A DNA stretch of 64,000 bases. Source: Shimwellia pseudoproteus. Its GTDB lineage: Bacteria; Pseudomonadota; Gammaproteobacteria; Enterobacterales; Enterobacteriaceae. This document shows positions 46,306-56,900 of this stretch, piece by piece. Within the stretch, counting starts at the first letter, position 1, and every line of letters begins with the position of its first letter. The notes below the pieces were generated by a model. It saw only the letters and a list, made by a program, of their open reading frames with translations, did no database searches and had not been told where the DNA came from. The DNA lies in contig NZ_WBXP01000020.1 of NCBI RefSeq assembly GCF_016415625.1, forward strand, positions 1-64,000, in the 5' to 3' direction. The position numbers and the translations under genes are program-made.

Positions 46306-46434
46306 ACAGCCTGATAATGTCAAAAAGCACGTTATGCTGCTTAGTTGCTGATGATCCAATCAATTTAATAGCATTATTTTATTTCGCAGGGCTATGCTTA
46401 GGGGCGTGCCCAATATCACCACAAGGAGTGGACA

Positions 46435-48168
46435 ATGACAGCGAATACAACGACAGACAACAAGACGCTCATCTCTGAATTATCGCGCCTGGTGGGAAGC
46501 AGCCATGTTTTAACCGATCCGGAAAAAACCGCCCGCTACCGTAAAGGCTTTCGTTCCGGCCAGGGGGATGCCCTTGCGGTGGTCTTCCCCGGCAGCCTGC
46601 TGGAGATGTGGCGCGTGCTCAGCGCCTGTGTCGGGGCAGACAAAATTATCCTGATGCAGGCGGCCAATACCGGCCTTACCGAAGGGTCCACCCCGAACGG
46701 TAATGACTATGACCGGGATATTGTGATTATCAGTACCCTGCGCCTCGACCATTTACAGCTACTGGATCAAGGCGAGCAGATCCTTGCCTGGCCGGGCTCT
46801 ACCCTCTACTCCCTGGGAAAAGCCCTGAAACCACTGGGCCGGGAGCCCCACTCGGTGATCGGCTCCTCCTGTATTGGTGCCTCGGTGATTGGCGGGATCT
46901 GTAATAACTCCGGCGGTGCGCTGGTCCACCGTGGCCCGGCCTATACCGAAATGGCCCTTTATGCCCGCATCGACGAAAACGGCAAATTGCAGCTGGTTAA
47001 CCATCTGGGGATCAACCTCGGCAGCACGCCGGAACAGATCCTCGGCAAGCTGGATGACGGGCAAATTCAGCCGGAAGATGTTATCCACGATGAGCGCCAG
47101 GGATCAGATCGCCATTATGAAGCGCGGGTGCGCGATGTCGACGCCGATACCCCGGCCCGTTTCAATGCCGATCCCAGCCATCTGTTTGAAGCGTCCGGCT
47201 GTGCCGGGAAGCTGGCGGTCTTTGCGGTGCGCCTCGACACCTTCCCGGCGGAAAAACGCCAGCAGGTATTTTACATCGGCACCAACCAGCCCGAAGTACT
47301 GAGCCAGATCCGTCGCCATATTCTGGCCAATTTTAAAAACCTGCCGGTGGCCGGGGAATATATGCACCGGGATATTTACGATATCGCCGAAACCTACGGT
47401 AAAGACACCTTCCTGATGATTGATAAACTCGGCACCGATAAAATGCCGTTCTTCTTCAGCATGAAAGGCCGTACTGATGCATTACTGGCTAAAGTACCGC
47501 TGTTTAAGCCCTATTTTACCGACCGTTTTATGCAGCGGGTGGGTAAGCTATTTCCCCGCCATTTGCCGGAGCGGATGAAAACCTGGCGCGATAACTACGA
47601 ACACCACCTGCTGCTGAAAATGTCCGGTGACGGGATAAGCGAAGCCCAAAGCTGGCTTACCGAGTTCTTTAAACAGGCCGAGGGGGATTTCTTCGCCTGT
47701 ACCGCCACCGAAGGGGCCAAAGCGTTCCTGCACCGCTTCGCCGCCGCCGGGGCCGCCATCCGCTACCACGCGGTGCATACCGATGAAGTCGAAGATATTT
47801 TAGCGCTGGATATCGCCCTGCGGCGTAACGATGAGGACTGGTTTGAGCAGTTGCCCCCCGAGATCGACAGCAAACTGGTGTACAAACTCTATTATGGTCA
47901 CTTCCTGTGCCATGTCTTCCACCAGGATTACATTGTCAAAAAAGGGGTTGATCCCCATGAGGTGAAGGAGCAAATGCTGGCGTTACTGCGGGAGCGCGGG
48001 GCTCAATATCCGGCGGAGCATAATGTTGGGCACTTATATGAGGCCCCGGAAACCCTGGTGAATTTTTACCATCAGAACGATCCGACCAACAGCATGAACC
48101 CGGGGATCGGTAAAACCAGTAAGCAAAAACATTACGCGGGCTGCTGCGACGGCCAGCCGCATTCGTAA
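46435..48168 (+). CDS. dld: Quinone-dependent D-lactate dehydrogenase Dld
   Basis: 577 residues (E. coli 571). Peripheral inner-membrane flavoprotein oxidising D-lactate to pyruvate and passing electrons to quinone. An N-terminal FAD-binding type 4 domain (QAANTGLTEGSTPNG, SSCIGASVIGGICNNSGG) is followed by the membrane-binding and cap domains. The start has AAGGAG five to nine bases upstream. Flanked by bglX and pbpG as in E. coli. Confidence 0.96.
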   Translation: MTANTTTDNKTLISELSRLVGSSHVLTDPEKTARYRKGFRSGQGDALAVVFPGSLLEMWRVLSACVGADKIILMQAANTGLTEGSTPNGNDYDRDIVIISTLRLDHLQLLDQGEQILAWPGSTLYSLGKALKPLGREPHSVIGSSCIGASVIGGICNNSGGALVHRGPAYTEMALYARIDENGKLQLVNHLGINLGSTPEQILGKLDDGQIQPEDVIHDERQGSDRHYEARVRDVDADTPARFNADPSHLFEASGCAGKLAVFAVRLDTFPAEKRQQVFYIGTNQPEVLSQIRRHILANFKNLPVAGEYMHRDIYDIAETYGKDTFLMIDKLGTDKMPFFFSMKGRTDALLAKVPLFKPYFTDRFMQRVGKLFPRHLPERMKTWRDNYEHHLLLKMSGDGISEAQSWLTEFFKQAEGDFFACTATEGAKAFLHRFAAAGAAIRYHAVHTDEVEDILALDIALRRNDEDWFEQLPPEIDSKLVYKLYYGHFLCHVFHQDYIVKKGVDPHEVKEQMLALLRERGAQYPAEHNVGHLYEAPETLVNFYHQNDPTNSMNPGIGKTSKQKHYAGCCDGQPHS

Positions 48169-48193
48169 TCGTCATCGGCTTTCGGCAGTATTC

Positions 48194-48226
48194 CAGGCCC
48201 GGCGCACTGCCGGGCCTGTTTATTAT
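48194..48226. terminator. Bidirectional terminator between dld and pbpG
   Basis: CAGGCCCGGC (48194-48203) pairs perfectly with GCCGGGCCTG (48209-48218), followed by TTTATTATT on the plus strand. Confidence 0.85.
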
Positions 48227-48233
48227 TGGCCGG

Positions 48234-49160
48234 TTAGTCGCCGTTTTTGGCGATCTGGGCAGACTTCTGGTTTTTATACTGTAACGCTTCCATCGGCACT
48301 TTTGAGGCTTTGCCGGTTTCCAGCCAGGTCCGCAGGCGGCTGGCATCGGCGAAGTGGGTGTATTTACCGAAGGCATCCATCACCACCAGGGAGACCGGGC
48401 GGTTATTGATGGTCGTGCGCATCACCAGGCAATGGCCGGCGGCATTGGTAAACCCGGTTTTGGTCAACTGGATATTCCAGTTATCCCGGTAGACCAGATG
48501 GTTGGTATTGCGAAACGGCAGCGTGTAGGCCGGGTTGGCAAACGTCGCCATATCCTCGCGGGTGGTACTCAACTGGCCTATCAGCGGGTAGTTGCGGGTG
48601 GCCATCAGCAGTTTAGTCAGGTCCCGGGCGGTAGAAACGTTCTTGATAGATAACCCGGTAGGCTCCACATAGTGGGTGTGGGCCATGCCCAGCGCTTTTG
48701 CTTTGGCATTCATCGCGCGAATAAAGGCATCGTACCCGCCGGGATAGTGGTGGGCCAGGCTGGCTGCCGCGCGGTTTTCTGACGACATCAGCGCCAGCAG
48801 GATCATATTACGGCGGCTGATCTGGCTGTTTAACCGCACCCGGGAGTAGACCCCTTTCATTTCCGGCGTATGGCTGATATCTACTTTCAGCATTTCGTTA
48901 AGCGGCAACCCGGCATCGAGGGTGACCATCGCCGTCATCAGTTTGGTAATTGACGCCATCGGGCGCACCCGATCCGGGTGGCTGGCATAGAGCACTTTAT
49001 TGGTTTGTAAATCGACCACCATCGCGCTACCTGAAGCAATTTGCGGCTGGCTGGTCAGTGCTGTCGCGGCGGTCGTTTGGGCAATGGCGGTATGTGGCGC
49101 AAATGGAACGGCGGCCACCAGCATAAGGCTGAATAGGGAATGGCGGATTTTTCTCGGCAT
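48234..49160 (-). CDS. pbpG: D-alanyl-D-alanine endopeptidase PbpG (PBP7)
   Basis: 308 residues (E. coli 310). Signal peptide (cleavage near AIAQ), then a class-C-type penicillin-binding peptidase domain with S-x-x-K at 70-73 (SITK), S-x-N in SSENRAA and K-T-G in [10 protein letters not shown]. It cleaves D-Ala-meso-DAP cross-links in peptidoglycan. A near-perfect palindrome lies 30 bases upstream of the start. Confidence 0.94.
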   Translation of the reverse strand: MPRKIRHSLFSLMLVAAVPFAPHTAIAQTTAATALTSQPQIASGSAMVVDLQTNKVLYASHPDRVRPMASITKLMTAMVTLDAGLPLNEMLKVDISHTPEMKGVYSRVRLNSQISRRNMILLALMSSENRAAASLAHHYPGGYDAFIRAMNAKAKALGMAHTHYVEPTGLSIKNVSTARDLTKLLMATRNYPLIGQLSTTREDMATFANPAYTLPFRNTNHLVYRDNWNIQLTKTGFTNAAGHCLVMRTTINNRPVSLVVMDAFGKYTHFADASRLRTWLETGKASKVPMEALQYKNQKSAQIAKNGD

Positions 49161-49189
49161 GGCGACTTTTTATTAGTGATGTTTATTGT

Positions 49190-49205
49190 TGTACGTTCAC
49201 GTACA
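49190..49205. promoter_or_regulatory. Palindrome upstream of pbpG
   Basis: TGTACGT (49190-49196) and ACGTACA (49199-49205) form perfect 7-bp arms with a two-base spacer, 30 bases before the pbpG start, probably in its promoter or leader. No regulator is assigned. The rest of the 171-base pbpG-yohC gap shows nothing else. Confidence 0.4.
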
Positions 49206-49331
49206 CCGCCCCGGGCCGGACAGGTCCACGAAGCTGGCGGCCTATCATACTCTGCCAGCGATAATCGTCGCCAGATCAGAATCTTTGCAAAATGCGGCAA
49301 AGCCGTACAATCGCACGGCTTTGCATCACAT

Positions 49332-49919
49332 TCAGAACAACCGGTAGCCGTAGCCCCACAAAATCACCGTGATGGCCAGCAGACATTCCAGCACCAGTAC
49401 CCCAATGGCGAGGGTGGAGCTGGAGAAGTTAATACTCTCTTCACGACTGATATTCAGGAATGTTGGAATCCCCACATACAGCAGGTAGCCGGTATAGACC
49501 AGCGCCAGGGCACCCACCAGCGCGCACAGCCAGACCAGCGGATACAGCGCCACAATCCCGCTCAGGAATAACGGCGTTGCCACATAACCGGCAAACACCA
49601 TACAGCGCCCCAGCGAGGGCCGACGCGGATAATCCCTGGCCATCCACCAGATAACCCGCCCCATGACCGCCACCCCGGCCAGCATTAAGGCATAGAAGAC
49701 AACCCCCAGCACAAATCCGGTGGTGATTGACAACCGCACCGTGGCACCGCCGCCAAAACTCCAGCCCAATTGTGTTGTACCAATAAACGCACAAATAACC
49801 GGGATTGCCGCCATCACCAGCACATGGTGCATATAGTGGTGGCTGACGCTTTCATTTTCACGCTTAATATCCTGTATCTCACGGGTGGGATGAGAGATAA
49901 GTCCCCAGACATGGTTCAT
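49332..49919 (-). CDS. yohC: Inner-membrane YIP1-family protein YohC
   Basis: 195 residues, the E. coli length, about five membrane segments; Yip1 domain family. Function unknown. The ATG at 49919 (M-N-H-V-W-G-L) matches the E. coli start M-S-H-V-W-G-L and has AGGAGG upstream; upstream codons are not part of the gene. Divergent from yohD across an operator-like inverted repeat. Confidence 0.92.
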   Translation of the reverse strand: MNHVWGLISHPTREIQDIKRENESVSHHYMHHVLVMAAIPVICAFIGTTQLGWSFGGGATVRLSITTGFVLGVVFYALMLAGVAVMGRVIWWMARDYPRRPSLGRCMVFAGYVATPLFLSGIVALYPLVWLCALVGALALVYTGYLLYVGIPTFLNISREESINFSSSTLAIGVLVLECLLAITVILWGYGYRLF

Positions 49920-49991
49920 ACAAGCCTCCTGGTGGTCTCGCCAATAAAAAGCATCATCAGCAAGTATAACGCATCCCCTTTCGTTTACTTT

Positions 49992-50024
49992 TTGCGCACA
50001 TAATTTCTTACCACTTGTGCGCAA
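49992..50024. promoter_or_regulatory. Long-spaced inverted repeat in the yohC/yohD gap
   Basis: TTGCGCACA (49992-50000) / TGTGCGCAA (50016-50024), perfect 9-bp arms with a 15-base spacer, so half-site centres are 24 bases apart. A smaller GTGA-N6-TCAC palindrome lies at 50083-50096, closer to yohD. Both are typical of regulator binding sites. I cannot name the protein. Confidence 0.5.
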
Positions 50025-50117
50025 TAATCTCGTCCAGCAGGGTTTATTCCCCGCCCGGCGTTATTCCGGTGTATGCTTTAACGTGATAACGTTCACCACA
50101 AATTGGTTTTATTTCTT

Positions 50118-50726
50118 ATGGATTTCAATTCGTTAATTGAACACTGGGGATATGCGGCCCTGATTTTTGGCTGTATGGCAGAAGGGGAAACGGTAGCAAT
50201 TCTGGGTGGCGTTGCGGCACACCAGGGGCTATTACACTTCTTTCTGGTGGCGCTGTCCGTGGCCCTGGGGGGCATGATTGGTGATCAGGTGCTGTATTTG
50301 ATTGGCCGGAAATTTGGCGCCCGGATACTTAATCGCTTCACCCGCTATCAAAAAAAAATAGGCCAGGCCCAGCGCCTGATTAATGGCCATCCCCGGCTGT
50401 TTGTGATTGGCACCCGGTTTATGTATGGCTTCCGTATTGTCGGGCCTATCCTGATTGGCGCCAGCCATTTGCCGCCTAAGGTATTTCTGCCGCTGAATAT
50501 CCTCGGCGCCCTGCTGTGGGGGCTGATTTTTACCTCGGTGGGCTACCTGGGGGGCGAGTTAATTGCCCCGTGGCTGCATGATCTGGACCAGCATATTAAA
50601 CACTGGATCTGGCTGGTGGTGGCGGTGGCCCTGGTTATCGCCCTGCGCCTGTGGCTGCGCCAGCGCCGCAAACGCCGGGACGCGGCCACCGATAACGACA
50701 CCGACAACACGCCGGATAATCAATAA
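50118..50726 (+). CDS. yohD: DedA-family membrane protein YohD
   Basis: 202 residues (E. coli 192). DedA/Tvp38 (VTT domain) inner-membrane protein; members are lipid flippase-like and support membrane energetics. The conserved E-x-x-x-x-x-x-P/G segment is seen as MAEGETVAILGGVAAHQG, with G-x-R-F-x-x-G-F-R as GTRFMYGFRIVG. The ATG at 50118 (M-D-F-N-S-L-I) matches E. coli M-D-L-N-T-L-I. The C-terminal tail is basic then acidic. In E. coli yohF and mdtQ follow; they are absent here and dusC follows directly. Confidence 0.9.
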   Translation: MDFNSLIEHWGYAALIFGCMAEGETVAILGGVAAHQGLLHFFLVALSVALGGMIGDQVLYLIGRKFGARILNRFTRYQKKIGQAQRLINGHPRLFVIGTRFMYGFRIVGPILIGASHLPPKVFLPLNILGALLWGLIFTSVGYLGGELIAPWLHDLDQHIKHWIWLVVAVALVIALRLWLRQRRKRRDAATDNDTDNTPDNQ

Positions 50727-50744
50727 CCCGGCCGTCGCCGGCGC

Positions 50745-51677
50745 TTACCGGGCGAGGATCACCCGGGCAATCTCCCCGGCGGTTTTTAACGCCCGCACCT
50801 CGCTGAACAGTGCCGTGGCGTCCGGGTAGGATTTACGCAAATAGCCGAGCCACTGCTTAATACGCGCCACGTGATACAGGCCGGTATCCCCGGCCTTTTC
50901 CAGCTGGCTGTACCGTTGCAGCAGTGCCACCACGTCTGGCCAGGGCATCGGCGCATGGTTATATTTAATCACCCGGCTGAGGTTCGGCACGTTCAGGGCC
51001 CAGCGGCCCACCATCACCGCGTCGCAGCCGGTTAGCGCCATACAATCCCGGGCTGACTGCCAGTCGCGGATTTCGCCGTTGGCAATCACCGGAATGGTCA
51101 GCCGCTGGCGGATCTCGCCGATGGCCGGCCAGTCGATGGCCTCGGCGCTGTAGCCATCCTCTTTGGTACGCCCGTGGACCACCAGCTCCGTTGCCCCGGC
51201 CTGCTGGACCGCATCGGCAATTTCAAACTTGCGCGCCCCGCTGTCCCAGCCAAGCCGGACTTTGACGGTCACCGGCAAATGTCCCGGCACCGCCTCACGC
51301 ATGGCTTTTGCCCCGCGGTAAATAAGCTCAGGGTCTTTGAGCAACATCGCCCCGCCGCCGCTGCCGTTAACCAGTTTTGACGGACAACCACAATTAAGAT
51401 CCACCCCCCAGGAGCCCAGCGTCACCGCCCGGAAGGCGTTTTCTGCCAGCCACTGGGGATGCTGGCCCAGTAACTGAATACGCACCGGCGTGCCCGCAGC
51501 AGTGCGGCTCTGGTTATTCAGCTCCGGGCATAACCGGGTAAACACTTTGGCGGGCAGCAGTTGGTCCACCACCCGGACAAATTCGGTGATGCACAGATCG
51601 TAATCGTTGATGTCGGTCAGGAGGTGGCGCACCAGAGGGTCGAGAACCCCTTCCATTGGTGCCAGTAATACACGCAT
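50745..51677 (-). CDS. dusC: tRNA-dihydrouridine(16) synthase DusC
   Basis: 310 residues (E. coli 315). FMN-dependent reductase modifying U16 of tRNA. The N-terminal segment APMEGVLD and the catalytic cysteine C98 in [16 protein letters not shown] are present, together with the FMN phosphate region VMVGRWAL, in which GRW rather than GRG favours the DusC subgroup. Convergent with yohD at 18 bases. On its other side lies the mhb island. Confidence 0.94.
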   Translation of the reverse strand: MRVLLAPMEGVLDPLVRHLLTDINDYDLCITEFVRVVDQLLPAKVFTRLCPELNNQSRTAAGTPVRIQLLGQHPQWLAENAFRAVTLGSWGVDLNCGCPSKLVNGSGGGAMLLKDPELIYRGAKAMREAVPGHLPVTVKVRLGWDSGARKFEIADAVQQAGATELVVHGRTKEDGYSAEAIDWPAIGEIRQRLTIPVIANGEIRDWQSARDCMALTGCDAVMVGRWALNVPNLSRVIKYNHAPMPWPDVVALLQRYSQLEKAGDTGLYHVARIKQWLGYLRKSYPDATALFSEVRALKTAGEIARVILAR

Positions 51678-51703
51678 GATCGGCCCGTGGTAAAAGCGGT
51701 GGT

Positions 51704-51733
51704 AAAAAAAAGAGGCGCTATAGTAGCGCCTCT
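51704..51733 (-). terminator. Rho-independent terminator of the mhb operon
   Basis: AGAGGCGCTA (51711-51720) pairs perfectly with TAGCGCCTCT (51724-51733) around TAG. On the minus strand seven T follow (51710-51704). It lies 20 bases past the mhbM stop and 26 bases before dusC. Confidence 0.93.
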
Positions 51734-51753
51734 GTGTGGTTTGCGAAATGGCC

Positions 51754-52947
51754 TTAACGGGGGGTCAGGCAATTCTCTTCTTTCCAGCCATACAGCCATT
51801 CGATACCGCGGTAGAACTCGGCCTGGGATTTACCTTTCCACAGCAGGTTACGCACCTGGCGCTCAACCCCGGCGGCATGGTAAATCCGCCCCATCTCCCG
51901 GGTGGACCAGACAATACGCGCAGTACGCGGAATACGTACTGACTCGTACAGTTCAAAGGCGCGGGCGGCGTCGAAATCACACTGCTCCAGCGCCTTACCA
52001 ATGGTCACGGCATCTTCCAGCGCCATACAGGCCCCCTGGGCCATGTACTGGGCCACCGGGTGCGCGGCGTCACCCAGCAGGGTAATGCGCGCATTGCCCC
52101 ACTTTTCAACCGGTTCACGATCCGCCGTGGACCAGCGCCGCCAGCTGGTTGGTTTGTCCAGCATCTGACGCGGGCGCGGGTGGATCCCCTGGAAGTAAGA
52201 CATCACTTCTTCTTTGCTGCCGTCGCGCACGCCCCACTCTTCCTGCTGGCGGCTGTGGAAAGTTACCACCAGGTTGTACTGTTTGCCGCCGCGCAGCGGG
52301 TAGTGCACCAGGTGGCAATGGGGGCCAGCCCACAGCACCGGTGCGTTGATACGCAGATCGTCCGGCATATCCGCACAGTCAATCACCGCCCGGTAGACCA
52401 CGTGGCCGGTGACCCGGGGGGTATCGCCAATCAGGGACTGGCGCACCACGGATTTCACCCCGTCGCAGCCCAACAGAATATCCGCGGTCCAGCTGTTGCC
52501 TTTATCGTCCCAGACCGTCACGTTGTCATCGGTCTGGCGGATATCCACCACCTGGGTGGCGGTGCGGTACTGAACATGGGGGTGCTGTAATGCCGCTTCC
52601 CACACTGTGGCGTGAATATCCACCCGGTGAATAACCGCATAAGGGCCGCCGAAATGGTCGCGAAACGCCTGCCCGGTTTCAATGCGCACCACCTGCTCCG
52701 CATTGACCGCATCCATCATCGAAATATGGTCAGTAAATACCGCGCGCTGGCGGGCGACATCCCCCACTCCGAGGCTATCAAGGGCGGAGAAGGCGTTCGG
52801 GCCAAGCTGGATCCCGGCACCGATTTCGCCAATCTCGTGGGCTTTTTCCAGCAGCATGACATCAATGCCTTTACGGGCCAGGGAGAGCGCCGTCGCCGCC
52901 CCGCCAATGCCGCCGCCAACAATGATTGCACTTTTTACTTTCGCCAT
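51754..52947 (-). CDS. mhbM: 3-hydroxybenzoate 6-monooxygenase MhbM
   Basis: 397 residues, class A flavoprotein hydroxylase, recognised as the MhbM/XlnD type by its place in the gentisate operon. FAD motif GGGIGG (11-16), the DG motif [10 protein letters not shown] near 155, and the GD motif [17 protein letters not shown] near 285. It hydroxylates 3-hydroxybenzoate to gentisate with NADH and O2. Salicylate 5-hydroxylation is a different enzyme type, so 3-hydroxybenzoate is the likely substrate. Last gene of the operon, 15 bases after mhbI. Confidence 0.9.
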   Translation of the reverse strand: MAKVKSAIIVGGGIGGAATALSLARKGIDVMLLEKAHEIGEIGAGIQLGPNAFSALDSLGVGDVARQRAVFTDHISMMDAVNAEQVVRIETGQAFRDHFGGPYAVIHRVDIHATVWEAALQHPHVQYRTATQVVDIRQTDDNVTVWDDKGNSWTADILLGCDGVKSVVRQSLIGDTPRVTGHVVYRAVIDCADMPDDLRINAPVLWAGPHCHLVHYPLRGGKQYNLVVTFHSRQQEEWGVRDGSKEEVMSYFQGIHPRPRQMLDKPTSWRRWSTADREPVEKWGNARITLLGDAAHPVAQYMAQGACMALEDAVTIGKALEQCDFDAARAFELYESVRIPRTARIVWSTREMGRIYHAAGVERQVRNLLWKGKSQAEFYRGIEWLYGWKEENCLTPR

Positions 52948-52962
52948 TTTTATGCTCCTTTC

Positions 52963-53604
52963 TCAGGCAGAGATCTTGTCAATCTGGTTCTCCGGGGCGG
53001 CGGCGATAAACGCCGGTAGCCCCTGGCAGGCTTCCCATACTGCCAGGCAGCGCGGGTAGCCACTCAGATTGCAGTTCATGCGCAGAGCGTTAGCCATTTG
53101 CGGGATCAGGCAGCAATCTGCCAGGGTGGGGGAATCCCCCACGCAAAAACGCCCGCTATTACGTTTGAGTAACTGCTCTACCGCACTCATCCCCTGCTTG
53201 ACCCAGTGGGCATACCAGTTGTTTTTCTGCTCATCGCTGATTTTCAGCTCATCGGTGAGGTAACGCAGTACTCGCATATTGTTTATTGGGTGAATATCGC
53301 AGGCAATCACACAGGCAATTTCCAGCACCCGATCCCGGGCATCACCGCTGGCGGGGATCAGCGCGCTATCCGGGTATGCGCGATCCAGCCAGTCAATAAT
53401 CGCCAGTGACTGGCCGTGCGCGTCGCCGCGATCGCCAATCAGGGTCGGCACCAGGCCCACCGGGTTAAGCCGCCGGTAGGCAAGCTGGTTTTGCTCACCA
53501 ATGCGGATGTTGACCCCTTCGGTCTGGTAGGTAATGCCTTTCAGCCCCAGGGCAATACGCACCCGGTACGACGCCGAACTGTTAAAAAAACTTAATAGCT
53601 TCAT
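52963..53604 (-). CDS. mhbI: Maleylpyruvate isomerase MhbI (zeta-class GST)
   Basis: 213 residues. Zeta-class glutathione transferase fold: the N-terminal S-S-A-S-Y-R-V-R-I-A-L motif (about 9-19), N-P-x-G-x-V-P-T-L, and Q-S-x-A-I-I-x-W-L. It isomerises maleylpyruvate to fumarylpyruvate using glutathione. The related maleylacetoacetate isomerase cannot be excluded by fold, but the neighbours settle the role. Gap to mhbH 14 bases. Confidence 0.9.
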   Translation of the reverse strand: MKLLSFFNSSASYRVRIALGLKGITYQTEGVNIRIGEQNQLAYRRLNPVGLVPTLIGDRGDAHGQSLAIIDWLDRAYPDSALIPASGDARDRVLEIACVIACDIHPINNMRVLRYLTDELKISDEQKNNWYAHWVKQGMSAVEQLLKRNSGRFCVGDSPTLADCCLIPQMANALRMNCNLSGYPRCLAVWEACQGLPAFIAAAPENQIDKISA

Positions 53605-53618
53605 GATTGCCTCCGCCG

Positions 53619-54320
53619 TTACACCACTTTTACTGCTATCGGCGTCAGACCGTCGACATTCCCGGTTATCACATCCCCTTTCACCACCGGACCCACACCT
53701 TCCGGGGTGCCGGTGAAAATCAGGTCCCCCGGTTGCAGCTCAAAGAAGCCGGACAGGTAGCTGATGGTCTCGTTTACCGACCAGATCAGATGGCGGATAT
53801 CGCTGCGCTGGTGATCGTCGCCGTTGACCTGTAACCAGATAGGCGCGTTATCAATGCTGGCGCTCTGGCTGGCCGGGTGCAGCGGCGCAATCGGGGCAGA
53901 CAAATCAAAGGCTTTACCAATCTCCCACGGGCGGCCCATCTGGCGCATTTCCATCTGGCGATCCCGGCGGGTCATATCCAGCCCGGTGGCGTAGCCCCAG
54001 ACATATTCATGGGCCTGTTCCGGGGGAATATCGCGCCCCTGTTTACCGATAGCCACCACCAGCTCAATTTCATAGTGGTAGTTGTCGGTCTGGGCCGGGT
54101 ACGGCAGCTCCAGCGTGGTGCCCGCGGGCACCGGGACAATGGCATCTGCCGGTTTACAGAAAAAGAATGGTGGCTCGCGATCCGGGTCAAAACCCATCTC
54201 GCGGGCGTGAGCCGCATAGTTACGGCCGACACAATAAATACGGTGAACCGGGAACTGGGCATCACTGTCAATAACGGGGACGGTAACCGCAGGCTGTGGC
54301 TGGAATACATAGTTAGTCAT
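53619..54320 (-). CDS. mhbH: Fumarylpyruvate hydrolase MhbH
   Basis: 233 residues, fumarylacetoacetase (FAH) family. The metal-site residues are in Y-H-Y-E-I-E-L-V (E-x-E pattern) and in the later [12 protein letters not shown]. It hydrolyses fumarylpyruvate to fumarate and pyruvate. The ATG at 54320 (M-T-N-Y-V-F) is chosen; a reading from 54335 would add five residues reaching into the gap after mhbD. Gap to mhbD 17 bases. Confidence 0.9.
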   Translation of the reverse strand: MTNYVFQPQPAVTVPVIDSDAQFPVHRIYCVGRNYAAHAREMGFDPDREPPFFFCKPADAIVPVPAGTTLELPYPAQTDNYHYEIELVVAIGKQGRDIPPEQAHEYVWGYATGLDMTRRDRQMEMRQMGRPWEIGKAFDLSAPIAPLHPASQSASIDNAPIWLQVNGDDHQRSDIRHLIWSVNETISYLSGFFELQPGDLIFTGTPEGVGPVVKGDVITGNVDGLTPIAVKVV

Positions 54321-54337
54321 TGTTTGGGCTCCCAAAA

Positions 54338-55387
54338 TTAGTTACGTGATTCGCGAAATAAACCAAGTGCTTCCTGGACCGGACGGTCAGAGAAGCTGAA
54401 CAGAACGGTCTCTTCGGTGCTGTCGAAAGAGACGGCGTGCCAGGTCGGCACGACAAAAATATCTTTTGCCCGGTAGTGGAAGGTCTGATTGCCAACCCGC
54501 ACCTCACCGCACCCTTCCACCACGTGGTAGATGGTGCTGTCGGTGCTGCGGGCCGCCTGGGAACGGAAGCCTTTCGGTAACAGTTGCAGGAAGGCGCCAA
54601 TGGACGGCATCGGGTAACCGCCGTTTTCCGGGTTCACATAGCGCAGTTTGTAGCCTTCCCAGGGGTCCGGCTCACCAAAGCGGCTCAGATCTTGTAACGC
54701 TTCGCGGCTGCGCTCGTAGCGGTAATTAAAGATTGGCGACGAGTTCCCTTTCTGGTGGCGCAGCGGCAGCATATTGGCGGTATAGCGCGGAACATAGTCC
54801 CCTTCCTGGCGGGTAACCGGCTGTTGATCTTCCGGGTAGTCCTCTTCAAACCCGCAGCCCAGATAGTTCACCAGCGGCAGATCAAGGCCATCCAGCCAGA
54901 CCACCGGTTCATTGCCGGGGTTTCCGTGATCATGCCAGCGCCACTGCGGAGTGAGAATAAAATCCCCCGGGTGCATTTGGGTGCGTTCGCCATCAACCGC
55001 GGTAAACGCCCCGCTCCCTTCAATAATAAAGCGCAGTGCCGACTGGTTATGGCGATGGCTGGGGGCCACCTCCCCGGGCAGGATCAGTTGCAGCCCGGCA
55101 TACAGGGATTTGGTAATCGATGACTCACCGCGCAATTGCGGGTTTTCCAGCACCAGCACCCGGCGTACCGCTTCTTTGGCGCCGATCAGTTTGCCGCTTT
55201 CCATTAACAGCGGGCGGATAGCGTCGTAGTGCCACAGAGCCGGAGCGCAGTTGGCATTCGGGGTCTTGGGTACCAGGCTGTGCAGGGACTCCCACAGCGG
55301 GGTCAGATTCATGTCCGAGATGCGCTGATAATACTGCTGGCGGCGATCTTGTAGGGTGTCAGGGGTAAATGTAGTGGTTTCAGACAT
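54338..55387 (-). CDS. mhbD: Gentisate 1,2-dioxygenase MhbD
   Basis: 349 residues, bicupin ring-cleavage dioxygenase with Fe2+. The first cupin carries the metal histidines in [13 protein letters not shown] and the later WRWHDHGN. The second cupin (about 270-335) is degenerate. It opens gentisate to maleylpyruvate. The ATG at 55387 has GAGG nine bases upstream; the ATG at 55402 overlaps that site. Gap to mhbT 26 bases. Confidence 0.93.
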   Translation of the reverse strand: MSETTTFTPDTLQDRRQQYYQRISDMNLTPLWESLHSLVPKTPNANCAPALWHYDAIRPLLMESGKLIGAKEAVRRVLVLENPQLRGESSITKSLYAGLQLILPGEVAPSHRHNQSALRFIIEGSGAFTAVDGERTQMHPGDFILTPQWRWHDHGNPGNEPVVWLDGLDLPLVNYLGCGFEEDYPEDQQPVTRQEGDYVPRYTANMLPLRHQKGNSSPIFNYRYERSREALQDLSRFGEPDPWEGYKLRYVNPENGGYPMPSIGAFLQLLPKGFRSQAARSTDSTIYHVVEGCGEVRVGNQTFHYRAKDIFVVPTWHAVSFDSTEETVLFSFSDRPVQEALGLFRESRN

Positions 55388-55413
55388 TATTATTTTCCTC
55401 ATTGTTGGCTGAC

Positions 55414-56778
55414 TTATTCGCTCACGGAGCTGGGCCGGGTAATCGCTACACCTGCCGGGGTTCCGGCCAGGCGCTGGCGTTTTACCAGGGTCAGTAACAT
55501 CAGCATCGCGGCAGCAATCAGCGCGGGGACAGCAATCACTAAGAACAGCGTGTCAAAGGCTAAATTCATCGCCATCATCAGGCCACCGCTCAGGGAGCCG
55601 ACAATCGCCCCACAGCGGCCTGCGGCATTGGCCCAGCTCACTCCGGTGGCCCGGCACTGGGTGGGATAGAGCATGGCGCTCAGGGCATTGATCCCCACCT
55701 GGGAACCGCTCACCCCGACGCCGGTACCGAAAATCGCCAGCGCCATCAGCCACAGGGCATTTTCCGACAGACCAATCATCACGATACACAACGCCCCGAG
55801 CAGATAGCTGCTTGCCAGCACCCAATAGGGGTTGTAGCGATCCATCAATACGCCGATCAGTACGGCACCCAGGGTGCCCCCCACCTGGAACGCGGCGGTG
55901 ATCCACGAGGCGTGCTGCAAATCAATGCCCCGCTGGTTTAGCAGTGTTGGCATCCAGCTACTCAGCAGATAGATTATCAGCAGGCTCATAAAAAAGGCGG
56001 CCCATAACATCAGGGTTATCACTGCGGATTTGCCCTGGAACAGCGCGGCGGCGCTGCTTTTGGTTTGTACCGGCTCATCGAGGTAGAACGTCACCCCCGG
56101 GTAGTCTTCCCCGGTGATGCGGCGCATGGTGCGGGCGATAATCTGTGGGTCTACCTGGCGGCGGACCTGCCAGCGCGGGGATTCCGGCAGGACAAAAAAC
56201 AGCGCGATGGCGAGGGCTATCGGCAATACACCGCCCACAATCAGGATGCCGTGCCAGCCAATCACCGACACCAGCAGGGCACTGAATAAGCCCCCCGCCG
56301 CCGAGCCAAGGGTGAAGCCGCAAAACATCAGGGTGACCAGCGCGCCGCGACGGCGGGCCGGTAAATATTCAGAGGTCATGGTGATGGTGTTCGGCATTGC
56401 TCCTCCCAGCCCCAGGCCCGTCAGGAAACGCAGCACAATCAGGGTGTGCAGGTCAGGGGAGAATGCAGAGGCTAAACTCAGTACCCCAAAGAAAATGACA
56501 CACCATTCAATGACCCGTTTGCGGCCGAAACGGTCAGATAACGGGCCACATAACAGGGCGCCAGCGGTAAGCCCTAACAACCCCGCACCGAACAGCGGGG
56601 CCAGATCGGCCGTGGTCAACTGCCACTGCTGGCGAATATCAGGGGCAATAAAGCCAATGGCGGCAGTATCAAAACCATCCATCATCACCACCAGAAAACA
56701 GCAGATGATGACACGCCACTGGATGGCGCTAACCGGGGCGCTGTCGATCAGCGTCTGGAGATCGCGTCGCAGGGTCAT
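55414..56778 (-). CDS. mhbT: 3-hydroxybenzoate transporter MhbT (MFS, AAHS family)
   Basis: 454 residues, twelve hydrophobic segments. Aromatic acid:H+ symporter family: the N-terminal D-G-F-D-T-A-x-I-G-F-I-A-P motif near residue 35, and the loop 2-3 motif [12 protein letters not shown]. First gene of mhbTDHIM, with GAGG eight bases before the ATG. By family and place it brings in 3-hydroxybenzoate or gentisate. Confidence 0.9.
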   Translation of the reverse strand: MTLRRDLQTLIDSAPVSAIQWRVIICCFLVVMMDGFDTAAIGFIAPDIRQQWQLTTADLAPLFGAGLLGLTAGALLCGPLSDRFGRKRVIEWCVIFFGVLSLASAFSPDLHTLIVLRFLTGLGLGGAMPNTITMTSEYLPARRRGALVTLMFCGFTLGSAAGGLFSALLVSVIGWHGILIVGGVLPIALAIALFFVLPESPRWQVRRQVDPQIIARTMRRITGEDYPGVTFYLDEPVQTKSSAAALFQGKSAVITLMLWAAFFMSLLIIYLLSSWMPTLLNQRGIDLQHASWITAAFQVGGTLGAVLIGVLMDRYNPYWVLASSYLLGALCIVMIGLSENALWLMALAIFGTGVGVSGSQVGINALSAMLYPTQCRATGVSWANAAGRCGAIVGSLSGGLMMAMNLAFDTLFLVIAVPALIAAAMLMLLTLVKRQRLAGTPAGVAITRPSSVSE

Positions 56779-56900
56779 AATATGTGCCTCGATAATATAG
56801 GGTAGATGTTGTGTTTGTTTTACTTATGTTGCGATGTTGTAACTTAAGGAATGCAAAGTACAATGGTATTTCGGGCAGAGGCATAATCTGGAGGTTATGG
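56779..56900. promoter_or_regulatory. mhbT/mhbR divergent promoter region
   Basis: This 122-base gap contains three direct copies of ATGTTG (56806-56811, 56826-56831, 56834-56839). A LysR-type operator is expected here, but I cannot assign a clear T-N11-A box. Confidence 0.4.
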
